NCBI GenBank assembly: GCA_013360295.1
Contig: JABWCL010000037.1
Coordinates: 1-61,342, forward strand
Length of the DNA stretch: 61,342 nucleotides
Reading direction: 5' to 3'
Source: Ignavibacteriaceae bacterium
Lineage (GTDB): Bacteria > Bacteroidota > Ignavibacteria > Ignavibacteriales > Ignavibacteriaceae
Part shown: positions 20,707-28,783 of the stretch, piece after piece
Numbering within the stretch: the stretch's first letter is position 1
How the letters are laid out: each line of letters begins with the position of its first letter
Notes under the pieces: generated by a model
What the model was told of the DNA's origin: nothing
The model's database searches: none
The model's input: only the letters and a program-made list of their open reading frames with translations
Position numbers and translations under genes: made by a program

Positions 20707-20743
20707 AAAAAACCTCCGGTAACGATATCACCGGAGGTTTTTT
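20707..20743. terminator. Bidirectional terminator between tRNA-Ala and the TPR gene
   Basis: A 14-bp stem (20707-20720 with 20730-20743) with core ACCTCCGGT/ACCGGAGGT is flanked by A6 and T7 runs. It ends both the tRNA transcript and the seven-gene minus-strand operon. Confidence 0.92.
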
Positions 20744-20756
20744 TGTAAAGTAAAAT

Positions 20757-22379
20757 TTACTTTATACTCTTCAAAACTTCTTCAGCCTGTTTGTTGCCCG
20801 GATCAATTTCAAGGATTTTGTTCCAGTAAACTTTGGAAGAATCTTTCCAGGTTGATTTGAATTCAGGCACATCCTTCTTGGCTATATAATAAGCGCCAAG
20901 ATAAGTATATGCTTCAATAATCTGATTCTTGTATTTATCAACCTGTCCTGCGGTCAGTTCCACAAATTTTTCGTAATGCGGTTTTGCAGCGCCGGTTTCA
21001 AGAGTCGAGTCTATCTGGGAATTTGATCTTGCTCTCCAGAAGTGGGCGAGCGCGAGTTCAGGATTCTTTTCGATTACAGCTCCGAATGTAACATCCGCGA
21101 GTTCCAGGTTGCCATTACGGTAATATGCAAACGCGAGGTTGTAATTCTCTTTCATTGAGAGCCCTTTATCAGACTTCGCGCCTTTCATTTTATAGGACTC
21201 AATCGCGTCAATCCATTTATTATTTTTAAAGTAAATATCGCCAACGGTGCCGTACATATCGAAACTAGTGGTGTCTAATTCCTGTGCTTTCAGGTAAAAC
21301 GGTATTGACTCCATCTCCTTACCGCTCTTGTTCAGAGATACGGCATAATACTCGTAGTCAATTCTGGAAAGCTTTGACTGATCTGCCTTAGCGAAATATG
21401 TCTCAAATGTTTTCGCTGCATTTGTATAATCTTCCATCGAATAGTAGGCATAAGCCTTCAACTGTACGATTTCATTAGCATCCGGCTGATTCGAAAGGAT
21501 CTTGTCACACACTTCAACCGCCTCAGCGTAATTTTTATTCAGATAAAGATACCTTACCAGTTGTGTTTTAACCGGCACAGTTTCTTCCGAGAGTTCGATA
21601 TATTTCTTCAGGTTTGTAATCGCCTTCTCGTATTTTCTCTGCCCGTAGTATAACTCAGCCAATTCCTTATAGGGAATTGAATGAGTAAGGTCAGCGTTGT
21701 TCGCGTCAACAAATGCTGACTCGGCCGCGCCAAGGTTACGGGTGCGGTTATAAACCCTCCCCTTTCCTACGTGGCCCATAACGTAGCTGCGGTCAAAATC
21801 AACAGCCTTCTGGAAATTCTCGATTGCCTTGCTTCCGTCATTCCTGGCGAAGTAAATACCGGCCATTATGTCATAGAGCCTCGGATTCTTCCGGTCAATA
21901 TCTCTGGCTTTATTGAGATACTCTATCGCGTCATCGTTGGCTGTAAGTCCCAGCGCGAGATAACAATCCGCTATTCGCAGATAGGACAGAATGGTTTTTT
22001 TCGGTGTATTGCTTATCGCTTCCTTAAACTGTTTTTTTGCTTTCTCCTGCTCATCATTCATCAGCGCGATTACACCGCTGCCGACGAGCGAATACATATT
22101 GTCATCGTCAATTTTTATCGCGTTCTCAAAAAAGATTTTCGCTGAATCCTTATTGCCCATCTTGAGATAAAACTCACCAACGTAGTACATCACTTCCGCG
22201 TTCTTCTGATTGGCGCCTGCCAGATCGAGGAAGTATTGTTTGGCCGCACTAAACTGGTCAGTTTCATACATACGAACACCCTTCTGGATGTCCTGAGCAT
22301 TTGCTATTCCCACGAATAAGAGGAGAACAAATAATGAATGGAAGATCTTATTAATTGTTGTTGCTTTCATATTTATCAT
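20757..22379 (-). CDS. Exported tetratricopeptide-repeat protein
   Basis: The 540-residue protein has a signal peptide (through GIANA, about residue 28) and then tandem TPR repeats over nearly the whole length (for example YYVGEFYLKMGNKDSAKIFF and YAYYSMEDYTNAAKTFE). It is the last gene of the exbB-exbD-exbD-tonB operon, and its start overlaps the end of the PstS-like gene by 29 bases. An in-frame ATG three codons later is an alternative start. It is likely a periplasmic scaffold for the TonB/Exb machine, but that is inference. Confidence 0.85.
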   Translation of the reverse strand: MINMKATTINKIFHSLFVLLLFVGIANAQDIQKGVRMYETDQFSAAKQYFLDLAGANQKNAEVMYYVGEFYLKMGNKDSAKIFFENAIKIDDDNMYSLVGSGVIALMNDEQEKAKKQFKEAISNTPKKTILSYLRIADCYLALGLTANDDAIEYLNKARDIDRKNPRLYDIMAGIYFARNDGSKAIENFQKAVDFDRSYVMGHVGKGRVYNRTRNLGAAESAFVDANNADLTHSIPYKELAELYYGQRKYEKAITNLKKYIELSEETVPVKTQLVRYLYLNKNYAEAVEVCDKILSNQPDANEIVQLKAYAYYSMEDYTNAAKTFETYFAKADQSKLSRIDYEYYAVSLNKSGKEMESIPFYLKAQELDTTSFDMYGTVGDIYFKNNKWIDAIESYKMKGAKSDKGLSMKENYNLAFAYYRNGNLELADVTFGAVIEKNPELALAHFWRARSNSQIDSTLETGAAKPHYEKFVELTAGQVDKYKNQIIEAYTYLGAYYIAKKDVPEFKSTWKDSSKVYWNKILEIDPGNKQAEEVLKSIK

Positions 22380-23364
22380 CTCTTTCTATACTGAAATTTT
22401 CACTTCTGACTTCTACTAATCTTATCGGCATAGTGGCTGGCACCAATCCCGATTTCAAAATAATTCTTTGTCCCCTCTCGCTTGCCACAAAGGACATAAA
22501 CCCGTACGCCAGCCCGGTGCGGGGTTCCCTGCTTATCATAGTTACTGTTCTCACCAAAGGGTAATCACCCGTGGCGATATAGGCCTGGAACGGCTGATAA
22601 TACTTTCCTCCCTTAACGGATGTATCCGGATGGGATACTTCCATCACGTTTATTTTACTCAGGAACGACAAATTTTTCGGATCGTCACCGTCACTGATCC
22701 AGCTTACGCCCAGAAACCCAAGTGCATTCTTGTTCTTTGACACATAATCCACGACGGCTTCACTGCTTTTAACGGCAAAACTGTTCTTCTTCAGAAAACT
22801 ATCCGTACCAAATTTGTTTTTCAGATAATTTATTATTCCCGAGTTATAACTATCAAATATCAATTGTATCTCACCGGACGGCAGCGATGCATCAACCTGC
22901 CTCCAGTTCGGTATATTCCCTCTTAGTATTCCCTCTATCTGCTCGTAAGTGACTGACACCAGCTTGTTTTCCTTATGAGTTATCAGGGCGACGGCATCAT
23001 ATGCAGCTTTCACATTGCGGGGGAATATTTTAATTTTTTCAAATTCACTGCTCTCAGACGGCGTTAACAGCCTGCTGACGACAATCATCCTCGAAGTATC
23101 GCTCAGAAGATCCGCAAATGCCTGAGCTTCGGGAACATATCTTACCGTAAGATGCGCCCGTTTGTAAATGCTGTGAAATGTCTCTACCTGTGATTCAAAG
23201 ATCGGTTTGAAGTTTTCGTCAACTGATATTGTTATCGAACCGAAGGTAGGGCCATCCTCGATGGGATCTTGCTTCTGATCTCCGCAGGAAATCGTAAAAA
23301 AGGCAAAGGCCAGTAAAAGAGCAAAGTAATATTTATTCGTTATCTTCTTCATTTTCATCGTCAC
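22351..23364 (-). CDS. PstS-like substrate-binding lipoprotein
   Basis: The 337-residue protein has a signal sequence ending in a lipobox-like FTISCG (Cys about residue 27). The body is a periplasmic phosphate-binding-like domain with AQAFADLLSDTSRMIVVSR, DAVALITHKEN and DSYNSGIINYL, as in PstS-type proteins. No pstCAB permease genes are nearby. Instead it sits inside the ExbB/ExbD/TonB operon, overlapping its neighbours on both sides, so it may act with that complex rather than in phosphate import. Confidence 0.85.
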   Translation of the reverse strand: MTMKMKKITNKYYFALLLAFAFFTISCGDQKQDPIEDGPTFGSITISVDENFKPIFESQVETFHSIYKRAHLTVRYVPEAQAFADLLSDTSRMIVVSRLLTPSESSEFEKIKIFPRNVKAAYDAVALITHKENKLVSVTYEQIEGILRGNIPNWRQVDASLPSGEIQLIFDSYNSGIINYLKNKFGTDSFLKKNSFAVKSSEAVVDYVSKNKNALGFLGVSWISDGDDPKNLSFLSKINVMEVSHPDTSVKGGKYYQPFQAYIATGDYPLVRTVTMISREPRTGLAYGFMSFVASERGQRIILKSGLVPATMPIRLVEVRSENFSIERDDKYESNNN

Positions 23365-23554
23365 TTTCGCGGAATTTTTTATACGTTTGGTAGCCCCTGA
23401 AAATCCCGTATAAAATTAATGCCGAGCCAAAAATTATCCTGTAAGTATCATTGAAACCTTGAATAAAGTCAGGGGCTGATAAAAGCAATAACCCGATGAG
23501 GATATAAATGATTACCATAAATCCGCCGAAGAGCGATAATGCTTTATTCCACAT
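23333..23554 (-). CDS. Small two-helix membrane protein of the TonB operon
   Basis: The 73-residue protein has two predicted membrane helices (about residues 10-27 and 38-52) and a very acidic C-terminal tail (ESDDENEEDNE). It lies between tonB and the PstS-like gene and overlaps the latter by 32 bases, which supports that it is real and translated. I do not recognise a named family. Confidence 0.7.
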   Translation of the reverse strand: MWNKALSLFGGFMVIIYILIGLLLLSAPDFIQGFNDTYRIIFGSALILYGIFRGYQTYKKFRESDDENEEDNE

Positions 23555-23583
23555 CGGGTTACCGAAAGCTATTTATTTGTAGT

Positions 23584-24402
23584 TTAGTTTAGCTTAAAGA
23601 TTATCGGAATAGAAACCCTAACACTAACAGGATTACCGTTCTGCTTTCCGGGGTTCCAGCTTGGCATAGTCTTCACTACCCTTACTGCTTCCTCGTCGCA
23701 TCCTGCTCCGATACCTTTAACTACCGCGACATCGCGAATAACTCCGCCGCGGGTGACTACGAAAGAAACAAATATTTTACCCTCGACTCCGGCACGCTTT
23801 GCGATCTCGGGGTACTGAATATTCGCGGAGAAGAACCTGAACATTTCTTCAGGGCCGCCCGGGAAACTGGGCATTTCTTCCACGTAGGTAAATATCTCTG
23901 CTTCTTTTTCTTCTTCTTTAACTACTTCGGGTTGCTTCTCCTCTTCTATGTCAAGAAGTGAATAATCAACTCCGCCCGGATCTCCCTGCTGGGTAAGTTT
24001 ACCGGGGTCAACTTCTTTAAGTTCTTCCTGGGAAGGAATATACTCGTCGGTTACTTCTTCGTCCGGCTTTACGACAGGCGGAAGGAACTTGATAGTTGAT
24101 TTAAGCGGCGGCGGCGCCTCAACATCAATCTTTTCTTCCTTCTTGTCAATAGAAGGCGGCTCGCTTAATTGAGTGTAGTCAATTACACGAAGCTTCTTCT
24201 TCGCCATATCCTCTTTTGGGGTGAAGTACTTTATGATAATGGGAGTGCTTGTTCCAAGAGAGAACGCGAATATCACTACCCAGATAGACAAAGAAATATG
24301 TTTCCTGTAAAGCTGCCTGAGAAGATAGGCGCCGTACTCTTTGTTCTTGAACGCGAAAACAATCTCGTTCAGTTTTTCATTAATTACCAGATTACTTTCC
24401 AT
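23584..24402 (-). CDS. tonB: Energy transducer TonB
   Basis: The 272-residue protein has one membrane anchor at about residues 34-56 and a long Pro/Glu/Lys-rich periplasmic linker. The C-terminal TonB domain (from about 190) carries FPGGPEEMFRFF, YPEIAKRAGVEGKIFVSFVV and SWNPGKQNGNPVSVRVSIP. It carries proton-motive energy from ExbB/ExbD to outer-membrane receptors. Twelve bases separate it from exbD2. Confidence 0.93.
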   Translation of the reverse strand: MESNLVINEKLNEIVFAFKNKEYGAYLLRQLYRKHISLSIWVVIFAFSLGTSTPIIIKYFTPKEDMAKKKLRVIDYTQLSEPPSIDKKEEKIDVEAPPPLKSTIKFLPPVVKPDEEVTDEYIPSQEELKEVDPGKLTQQGDPGGVDYSLLDIEEEKQPEVVKEEEKEAEIFTYVEEMPSFPGGPEEMFRFFSANIQYPEIAKRAGVEGKIFVSFVVTRGGVIRDVAVVKGIGAGCDEEAVRVVKTMPSWNPGKQNGNPVSVRVSIPIIFKLN

Positions 24403-24414
24403 ACTACACCTTAC

Positions 24415-24933
24415 CTATAAATTCGCTTTCTCGATTAATTCCAGATCGAAATCCGTAATATCAACCAGCGCGTATTTTTTAACATCAGTAATAGCCATTT
24501 CATCCAGTATGTCGACAACATTTTTATACTTAGCATCCTTCGTCGCCTTGATAATAACGATAAGGTCGCGGATAGTCCTGTTTTTCTCATTCAGAACTTT
24601 ACGAATACCGTCTTTATCAAAACCGGTCACCATCAGTTCAGGATCTTCAATACCGAGATAGTAATAAACCTTATTATCTGCGCCGAGCAGGATTGAAAGC
24701 GCCTTGGAAGCCTTGACCGCCTGGCCTTCTTCCTTGGTCTCCTTATCCTTAACCGGCATGTTTATTTCCATCGTCTGCGGTTTGCTGAAGGTAGTCGTGA
24801 GCATAAAAAATGTTACAAGCAAAAACGCGAGGTCAACCATCGGGGTGAGGTCAACCCTGGTGGACATTTTCTTGCCACCGTGCTTTTTTCCTTTTTTCTT
24901 TCCCCCGCTTTGCGAGGTATCTAGTTCAGCCAT
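24415..24933 (-). CDS. exbD: ExbD/TolR-family protein (second copy)
   Basis: The 172-residue protein has a basic, Lys/Gly-rich N-terminus, one membrane helix with the conserved Asp in LTPMVDLAFLLVTFFML, and a periplasmic TolR-like domain. It pairs with ExbB as the proton-driven motor. It differs from the first copy in length and in the periplasmic part, so the two are paralogues and may form a mixed dimer. Confidence 0.9.
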   Translation of the reverse strand: MAELDTSQSGGKKKGKKHGGKKMSTRVDLTPMVDLAFLLVTFFMLTTTFSKPQTMEINMPVKDKETKEEGQAVKASKALSILLGADNKVYYYLGIEDPELMVTGFDKDGIRKVLNEKNRTIRDLIVIIKATKDAKYKNVVDILDEMAITDVKKYALVDITDFDLELIEKANL

Positions 24934-24951
24934 TTTATAACTCCTTTCACC

Positions 24952-25554
24952 TTACTTCGGACGAACTTCTAGGTCGGTGATAAGATTAAATTTATTTACG
25001 TTTTTATCCTGCAGGGTGTTCATAACGCCTTTTACAACGGGATACGGAGTTTCACCATCCCCCCTTATCGCGATACGCGTTCTGGGGTTGGAAAGCCTGC
25101 CGTATACTATCCAGTACTGCAGTTCATTATTGAGAGAATCAATCGGTATGCCGGGTTGAATCTTCTCGTTCTTCCTTTCTTCTGAGGTCAGGCTCAGAAA
25201 CTGCTTGAGATTCGCGATCGGGACTCCAAAACTACCGGTGAGAGAAAAGGAGTGGACTTCTTCTTCAGTAAACTGAATACCGAATCTAGCTCCGATCTTC
25301 TCGATCATTCTTTCGCGGTTGTATTTGCCGTCCATTCCGAAGAATACTTTGCCGTCCTTCGTTATGGTAATAGCCATAATGTCGGTATCCGGCAGTTTGA
25401 TCTCTGAAATGGATGATGGAGTATCCACAATCACGGGATCGTCAGCTTTAAATTTTGTTGTTAACATAAAAAATGTCAGCAACAAAAAAGCTACGTCGCA
25501 CATCGCGGTCATGTCGATGTTCGTGCTTTTACGTGGAACTTTTACCTTTGGCAT
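24952..25554 (-). CDS. exbD: ExbD/TolR-family protein (first copy)
   Basis: The 200-residue protein has the family's helix MTAMCDVAFLLLTFFML with the conserved Asp near residue 20, followed by a longer periplasmic domain than in copy two (an insertion around residues 90-145). It is located 17 bases after exbB. Confidence 0.9.
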   Translation of the reverse strand: MPKVKVPRKSTNIDMTAMCDVAFLLLTFFMLTTKFKADDPVIVDTPSSISEIKLPDTDIMAITITKDGKVFFGMDGKYNRERMIEKIGARFGIQFTEEEVHSFSLTGSFGVPIANLKQFLSLTSEERKNEKIQPGIPIDSLNNELQYWIVYGRLSNPRTRIAIRGDGETPYPVVKGVMNTLQDKNVNKFNLITDLEVRPK

Positions 25555-25571
25555 TTTATCTCACTCTTCTA

Positions 25572-26381
25572 TTAATTGTGTTTAGCTGCGAACTGCTGAA
25601 CTAACGCAACGCCTGCTTCATCAATACTATAGGTGATTTTGTCAATCTTTGTTGTGAAATAGTTATAAAAAATAATCGCAAAGGTTGATGAACCGATACC
25701 AAGCGCCGTATTAACAAGCGCTTCGGAAATACCGTTTGCGAGTGCTACCGCGTCCGGCGCGCCTGCAGTTGCAAGAGCCGCGAACGCTTTGATCATACCA
25801 ATTACCGTTCCGAGAAGACCTACCAGCGTGGATACGGAAGCGAGTGTAGCAAGAATTACAAGGTTTTGCTCGAGCATCGGGAGTTCAAGACTGGTTGCTT
25901 CTTCAAATTCCTGTTTAATTGCCACAACTTTCTGGTCGCGGTTAAGCCCGGGAGCGCTTATCATTTCTTTATATTTTATAAGACCTGCTTTAACAACGTT
26001 GGCAACTGAACCTCTCTGTTTGTCGCATTCGGCGATAGCAGAATCAAGATCTTCTTTTCCGGAAACCATTGTGTAAATTTTTGCTACGAACGCTGATACC
26101 GTTCCTTTGCCTCTTGCTTTGGTGATCGTAATCATTCTTTCGAGAGCGAAAGTAAACACGATCATAACGAGAGAGAGGAGAATCGGAACTACCACACCGC
26201 CCTTATATACGATACCGAGATAGTTCCCGGGAAGCGGGTGGTTGTTCGGATTATTTCCCTCAAAGTTGGAAGGATTTCCGAAAACGTAGATATACAGCAA
26301 TACTGCTATCACAAAAATGACCGGGATTACTATTGCCGCAAAACCGGTGAAGAAAGCTTTCATATTTGATTTTTGACTCAC
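25572..26381 (-). CDS. exbB: MotA/TolQ/ExbB proton-channel protein
   Basis: The 269-residue protein has four hydrophobic segments (about 10-32, 55-78, 160-185 and 200-225). The conserved TolQ/ExbB region is LATLASVSTLVGLLGTV and GIGSSTFAIIFYNYF. The number of segments is one more than the three of E. coli ExbB, as is usual in Bacteroidota. It is the first gene of the operon and forms the proton-conducting part with the two ExbD proteins. Confidence 0.92.
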   Translation of the reverse strand: MSQKSNMKAFFTGFAAIVIPVIFVIAVLLYIYVFGNPSNFEGNNPNNHPLPGNYLGIVYKGGVVVPILLSLVMIVFTFALERMITITKARGKGTVSAFVAKIYTMVSGKEDLDSAIAECDKQRGSVANVVKAGLIKYKEMISAPGLNRDQKVVAIKQEFEEATSLELPMLEQNLVILATLASVSTLVGLLGTVIGMIKAFAALATAGAPDAVALANGISEALVNTALGIGSSTFAIIFYNYFTTKIDKITYSIDEAGVALVQQFAAKHN

Positions 26382-26689
26382 TTGAATTACTCCTAATGAT
26401 AATTTAGTAAATGATTAAATTTCAGGTAAAATACATCACATAAAATTAAAAGATTATTAATTCAGAACAAAGTATTTTATTAATAAAAATTGCCTCTTAC
26501 GTGAACAAAATTTAAGTTATCAAATTTAAGGCAACCTGACAAATAAATTTTATGTAAAATTTTGGTAACCTGAATCGCCTCTCTCGGGGGCTTTCTCCGC
26601 CATCTGAGTATTTATACTACCGATTCCCCGTATTGTTCCAATGCTGATGAATGTATTAAATTTGCGGAAGTAATAATCAGAAAAGAGAG
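26382..26689. other. Divergent promoter region between exbB and the FAD oxidoreductase
   Basis: This AT-rich region contains no gene. It should hold the promoter of the seven-gene exbB operon (minus strand) and that of the oxidoreductase (plus strand, see the separate entry). No repeat or RNA structure is evident. Confidence 0.5.
26633..26664 (+). promoter_or_regulatory. Bacteroidota-type promoter of the FAD oxidoreductase
   Basis: TTG at 26633-26635 and a perfect TAnnTTTG match (TAAATTTG, 26657-26664) are 21 bases apart. The start codon lies at 26690, giving a leader of about 18 bases, with GAGAG just before the ATG. Confidence 0.55.
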
Positions 26690-28351
26690 ATGGAAACAAT
26701 AACAACAGATGTATTAGTGGTCGGCGGAGGCTGCGGCGGTTCAGCTGCGGGTATCCAGTCAGCCCGGCTCGGAGCAAAAACAATAATCATTGAAGAAACC
26801 CCGTGGCCCGGCGGAATGATCACTGCCGCGGGTGTCTCTGCGTTTGACGGTAATAAATACGCGGTCGGCGGAGGGATCTTCGGAGAACTGAGGAAAATGA
26901 TTGAGGATTATTATGGCGGCCCGGAGAGGACTTTCACGGGATGGATAAGTCTTACCTGCTTCGAACCCGTAGTCGGAAAAAACTTTATTATGAAACTGAT
27001 TGACGCGGAAAAGAATCTGACGTTTATGAATAACACCCGGTTTGTCTCGGCAGTAAGAGAGGATAACAGGATCACCGGAGTGATAGCCCGATCGCCGGAG
27101 GGGAAGGAATTCCGTATCAATGCCAAAGTGGTGATTGAGGCGACCGAGTACGGCGATGTCCTTAAATCCGCAGGTGTACCGTACCGTATCGGACGGGATA
27201 CCAAATCCGATACCGGAGAACCTGATGCCACAGAAATCTGGGATGCTGAGGTGCAGGATGTCACTTTCTGCGCTATACTTAAAAAATATGACGGCAAGGC
27301 TCCGCAAGTTTCCCCCTCACCGAATTATAATCCTGAAAGGTTTATTAACTCAACTTCCGTACACAGCGATTCAACCGATGAAAAATACCTGAATCATAAA
27401 CTTCACGACTGGAACAGCTTTATCACTTACGCGGCGCTGCCAAATGATAAGTACCTTCTCAACTGGCCCTTCCGCTCAAATGATTACCCGACCACCCTTG
27501 ATTTATACGAGGATGCCGGCTCGCGCGAGGAACACTACAGGAAGGCTAAAGAACTAACTCTTGATTTTATCCATTACATTCAAACCAGACTTGGGCATCC
27601 TGAATGGGGACTTGCGACGGATGAGTTCCCGACACAGGACGCACTCCCCTTTATTCCGTATGTGAGGGAAAGCAGAAGAGTGAAAGGGCTGCGATTGATG
27701 AAGGAAGAAGATGTGGTGCCCGCGGACGGAAGTTACAGGCCGCCGCTGCAGAAAGACAGCATCGCGGTCGGCGATTACTTTCTCGATCATCACCACAGCA
27801 AGTTTTTTGTCGAACCGGAAAACCGCATCAGCGAAGACCTCCCCGACAATGCTCCGTTCCAGATTCCTATGGGTACACTTATACCTGAATCCTGTGATGG
27901 ATTAGTGTGCGCTGAAAAAAGTATTTCGATCACCCATATAGTAAACGGTTGTACAAGGCTCCAGCCCGCGGTTATGCTCACAGGGCAGGCAGCCGGGGCG
28001 CTTGCGGCAATATCAGCTATTGTGAAAAAACAACCTTCTGAAATTGAGCACGGTGCAGTTCAGAAAACCCTTCTCGATGCCGGATGCCAGTTGTTCCCTT
28101 ATAAGGATGTATGGAATACAAATCCACACTTCCGTGCGGTACAGGAACTCGCAATTCACGGACTATATATAGATAAAGAAAATTTCGATTTCGGGGGATG
28201 GGAGAAAATTTCCTCTGACAATATTGAGAAGTGGAAAAAGGCGTCACTCGCCAATAATCTGAATATCCCGAGCGAAGTCTTCGATTCCCTTCCCGGCCGC
28301 ACGCGTTACGAAGCGGCGGAAATAGTCTGGGCTTCACTAAATCAAAAATGA
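26690..28351 (+). CDS. FAD-dependent oxidoreductase (FAD_oxidored family)
   Basis: The 553-residue protein starts with the dinucleotide-binding fold VLVVGGGCGGSAAG (residues 8-21) and IIIEETPWPGGMITA. It continues with VVIEATEYGDVLKSAGVPY and ends the FAD domain with SISITHIVNGCTRLQPAVM and TGQAAGALAA. This is the pattern of the PF12831 group. The substrate is unknown; related proteins act on sugars, xanthan-type breakdown products or are anonymous. It is monocistronic. Confidence 0.88.
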   Translation: METITTDVLVVGGGCGGSAAGIQSARLGAKTIIIEETPWPGGMITAAGVSAFDGNKYAVGGGIFGELRKMIEDYYGGPERTFTGWISLTCFEPVVGKNFIMKLIDAEKNLTFMNNTRFVSAVREDNRITGVIARSPEGKEFRINAKVVIEATEYGDVLKSAGVPYRIGRDTKSDTGEPDATEIWDAEVQDVTFCAILKKYDGKAPQVSPSPNYNPERFINSTSVHSDSTDEKYLNHKLHDWNSFITYAALPNDKYLLNWPFRSNDYPTTLDLYEDAGSREEHYRKAKELTLDFIHYIQTRLGHPEWGLATDEFPTQDALPFIPYVRESRRVKGLRLMKEEDVVPADGSYRPPLQKDSIAVGDYFLDHHHSKFFVEPENRISEDLPDNAPFQIPMGTLIPESCDGLVCAEKSISITHIVNGCTRLQPAVMLTGQAAGALAAISAIVKKQPSEIEHGAVQKTLLDAGCQLFPYKDVWNTNPHFRAVQELAIHGLYIDKENFDFGGWEKISSDNIEKWKKASLANNLNIPSEVFDSLPGRTRYEAAEIVWASLNQK

Positions 28352-28783
28352 AAATGACATTTTAACCCTGCCAATTCCCCTCTTACGCCCTTCCGCTGGC
28401 GTAAGAGGGACAGGGATACTTCAACTCGCCCCCATCATTTCCGCAGAAATTTCTAAATCCATAAGCCGCCTCGGCTAGTAATGTAAGGCAATGATCTTAT
28501 TGTTTGAATAATTCTTGTGATTTATTTAAGGTTATTCTATTAAACCTGAATTTTGTTGCTCGCTTTTTAATCTCAGTATCCTGTCCGGGTGATGGATTGG
28601 GATTTACTCTGATGTCTGAGTTTTTCCCCCGGGGGAATGGGATTAATTTTTAGTTCTTAAGTGATTTTTAATTTTTAATTGATTAAAACTTTGAATAGTT
28701 TTACATATACAAAAAATTATATTCTCCGGACGGAAGTACAATTTTGCCAAATCACGTTGTTTAAAATTAAAAAGGTAATTCCG
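28352..28783. other. Intergenic region upstream of maeB, with one strong hairpin
   Basis: No supported gene. A 12-bp inverted repeat (28378-28389 with 28398-28409, core CTCTTACGCC/GGCGTAAGAG) is extended by CCCTG/CAGGG outside. It lies 26 bases after the oxidoreductase stop and may end its transcript, although it lacks a T-run. The rest is AT-rich and should hold the maeB promoter. Confidence 0.5.

Noticed and set aside
22351-23364. Phosphate ABC transporter operon
   Set aside because: Only the binding-protein-like gene is present; the neighbours are tonB and TPR genes, not pstCAB.
28679-28783. Longer start of maeB (TTG at 28679)
   Set aside because: The 35 residues are of AT-rich non-coding character; the ATG at 28784 has a purine-rich site upstream and matches the family start.
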